DNA of 7,269 bases from JBLYYQ01 sp048550035 (GTDB taxonomy: Bacteria; Nitrospinota_A; UBA7883; JBLYYQ01): the NCBI GenBank assembly GCA_048550035.1, contig JBLYYQ010000069.1, forward strand, positions 1 through 7,269, written 5' to 3'. Below are positions 5,874 to 7,269 of this stretch, piece by piece. Under the pieces are notes generated by a model. It was given only the letters and a program-made list of their open reading frames with translations, searched no databases and was not told the DNA's origin. How positions within the stretch are numbered: position 1 is the first letter of the stretch; each line of letters opens with the position of its first letter. A program made the translations under genes and the position numbers.

Positions 5874-7269
5874 ATGAGATTTAAACAGTTTGGAATGATA
5901 GTAGTCATGCTTCTACTAACGTTTGCGATCGGCAGTTTTGGCTGCAGTAGTAGCAGTAGCGATGATGATGTTGCTGCAGATACCGGCAACGAAGGCGGTG
6001 GCGGTAACGAAGGAGAAGTCGGTAACGAAGGAGAAGGCGGCAACGAAGGAGAAGGCGGCAACGAAGGAGAAGGCGGCAACGAAGGAGAAGGCGGCAACGA
6101 AGGAGAAGGCGGCGGTGATGGAGGCGGCGATATAAAGGCTGTTGCACCAGCAGATTTTAGTGCTACCACTGGACGATTATCAATTAACGCTGATGGGGAT
6201 ATCGAAAGTATCGGTGAACCATACAGTTTTAGATTAACAGGTGATGCTGAACTTCCTGAAGGAGCTAATGCAGATGATGTTACTTATGAGTGGACGACTG
6301 AAGATGAAGGTGTAGTAATAGAGGCCCCAAATCAGAAATCAACAGCGGTCGAAATACCAGGTGGTAGAACAGGAAGAGTAGAATTCAAGCTGACTGTAAC
6401 ATATAAAGAAAAGAGTAGTGAGGCGATAACTACGGTTACGCTAAATGAACCGACGTCTGGTATTTTATATGTAAATGCTGATGATGAAGCTGATGGAGCT
6501 GATGGTTCGAGTTGGGCTAATGCACTAGCTGGCAGTGGTGAGACTATGAATCTTCAGACTGTCATAGATGCGGCAGGAGATGCAATTGAAAGCAGTGATT
6601 TGGAAGCTGTTGAGATCTGGGTTCAAGCTGGCAACTATCTTCCAACATGGAATTGGGGTGAGGGTGATGCAAAGAAGAGTTCGTTTAGACTGCGCAATGG
6701 AGTATCTGTTATAGGTGGTTTTGCAGGTGATGAAAGTTCAAAAAGCACCAGAGTGAAGTCTGATGTTGCTGGTAGGATATATCTTAATGAAACAATCTTG
6801 TCAGGCGATCTAAATAAAGATGACAATTCAGTACTGGAAGTTACATGTGAAATCCCCCGACCCCCCAATGCTGAGGAGATAGACTGTGATAAGGAAGGGG
6901 CATATATAAGGGAAATCGCTTTGCCTGCTTCGTACGATGACAATGTCTTCCATGTAGTCTATAATGATGATGGATCACTTGATGAGACTGCTATGTTAGA
7001 TGGCGTAGTGATAAGAGGCGGTAGCGCTAGAGGTAGCAGTGATAACAGATATGGAGGTGGGATATTCAATGCCGCTGCAAGTCCAACGATAATATCTACT
7101 ATTGTTGAAAATAATCGCGCAAGCGAGTCTGGTGGTGGAATTTATAATATAGGCGAAGGATCATCTCCAACGATAATATCTTCTATTATTCAATATAATC
7201 ACGCAAGCGAGTCTGGTGGTGGAATTGCTACTGATAATGGGTCATCTTCAAAGATAGAATCCTCTATTA
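5874..7269 (+). CDS. right-handed beta-helix lipoprotein, copy 2 (partial, C-terminus beyond the window)
   Basis: 465 codons are open to the right edge; the protein is a close paralogue of the product at 3339-5543. The signal peptide is nearly identical and ends S-F-G-C24. A Ser/Asp patch follows, then a stalk of seven hexapeptides (NEGGGG, NEGEVG, five NEGEGG; residues 39-80) and a GDGGGD junction, absent from copy 1. From D86 (DIKAVAPADFSA) the two align again: Ig/PKD-like domain at about 115-190, cap at about 197-312 with GILYVNADDEADGADGSSW, WVQAGNYLPTWNWG, SVIGGFAGDESSK and TILSGDLNKDD, then coils from about 376 with GGGIFN, SPTIISTIVENNRA and SIIQYNHA. C325 and C338 match C277 and C303 of copy 1, but the loop between them has 12 residues instead of 25. 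The visible frame is intact. It is likely transcribed from its own duplicated promoter. The ligand or role is unknown; surface adhesion is an inference from architecture only. Confidence 0.9.
   Translation, partial: MRFKQFGMIVVMLLLTFAIGSFGCSSSSSDDDVAADTGNEGGGGNEGEVGNEGEGGNEGEGGNEGEGGNEGEGGNEGEGGGDGGGDIKAVAPADFSATTGRLSINADGDIESIGEPYSFRLTGDAELPEGANADDVTYEWTTEDEGVVIEAPNQKSTAVEIPGGRTGRVEFKLTVTYKEKSSEAITTVTLNEPTSGILYVNADDEADGADGSSWANALAGSGETMNLQTVIDAAGDAIESSDLEAVEIWVQAGNYLPTWNWGEGDAKKSSFRLRNGVSVIGGFAGDESSKSTRVKSDVAGRIYLNETILSGDLNKDDNSVLEVTCEIPRPPNAEEIDCDKEGAYIREIALPASYDDNVFHVVYNDDGSLDETAMLDGVVIRGGSARGSSDNRYGGGIFNAAASPTIISTIVENNRASESGGGIYNIGEGSSPTIISSIIQYNHASESGGGIATDNGSSSKIESSI
5988..6113 (+). repeat. 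18-bp in-frame minisatellite encoding NEGEGG
   Basis: Seven consecutive 18-bp units occupy exactly 126 bp. The first (5988-6005, NEGGGG) and second (6006-6023, NEGEVG) are variants; the five from 6024 to 6113 are identical at the nucleotide level (AACGAAGGAGAAGGCGGC). Identical codons rather than merely identical residues suggest recent copy-number expansion by slippage or unequal recombination. Units are multiples of three, so number changes alter stalk length and not reading frame. The encoded segment is acidic and glycine-rich and lies just after the lipidated cysteine. Confidence 0.95.
7119..7226 (+). repeat. direct repeats in consecutive beta-helix coils
   Basis: The 24-bp sequence starting GCAAGCGAGTCTGGTGG occurs identically at 7119-7142 and 7203-7226, 84 bp (28 codons) apart, encoding ASESGGGI in two successive coils. 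In copy 1 a comparable 18-mer, TCTATTATTCAATATAAT, occurs at 4542-4559 and 4620-4637, 78 bp (26 codons) apart. Near-identical coil DNA within and between the paralogues offers sites for in-frame gain or loss of coils. Confidence 0.8.

Noticed and set aside
5849..6169. Minus-strand open frame rich in Pro-Ser repeats, and the other-frame repeats at 5905-6147 and 5923-6135
   Set aside because: They are shadows of the 18-bp repeat of lipoprotein copy 2, which is periodic and stop-free in several frames. The sense frame has the signal peptide, ribosome site and a paralogue.

Overview
The window is AT-rich bacterial DNA. A coupled hflK-hflC pair on the minus strand, and a surface lipoprotein family of the polymorphic-outer-membrane-protein / choice-of-anchor type, point to a Gram-negative bacterium. 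A low-GC gammaproteobacterium is my best guess, but the sequence does not fix the genus.

Layout. Positions 1-1685 (minus) hold hflC, which runs off the left edge, and hflK. They overlap by one base, and a good sigma70-type promoter lies at 1733-1761. Positions 1762-2816 hold decayed plus-strand genes: the C-terminal scrap of a GNAT-type acetyltransferase (1943-2059), and 3 nt later an EamA/DMT-type membrane transporter that is broken by a +1 frameshift near 2700 and cut off after about eight membrane segments. A 14-bp inverted repeat (2797-2865) begins inside the last codons of the transporter remnant. Positions 2866-3199 hold no gene that I can support.

From 3200 to the right edge there is a tandem duplication of a gene with its upstream region. 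Copy 1 (3339-5543) is a complete 734-residue lipoprotein. It has a signal peptide, an Ig/PKD-like domain, a beta-helix cap with conserved GG-F-G and LSGD motifs, a right-handed beta-helix of GGGI/N coils, and a C-terminal tail. Copy 2 (5874 to the right edge) is its close paralogue and is incomplete here. About 140 bp of upstream sequence, with a candidate promoter and the ribosome-binding region, is duplicated with each copy. Hairpins at 5571-5672, including a terminator-like one, separate the two genes.

How it fits together. HflK and HflC form the inner-membrane SPFH complex around the FtsH protease. The two lipoproteins are probably exported, lipid-anchored in the outer membrane and displayed as elongated beta-helix stalks. 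The most interesting point is how the paralogues have diverged. Copy 2 has an 18-bp minisatellite (NEGEGG repeats) as a stalk just after the lipid anchor. Copy 1 lacks it and reads the neighbouring bases in another frame, with the frame restored by compensating indels. A loop bounded by two conserved cysteines also differs in length and sequence. Together these look like a surface-protein family that diversifies by duplication, repeat change and local indels.
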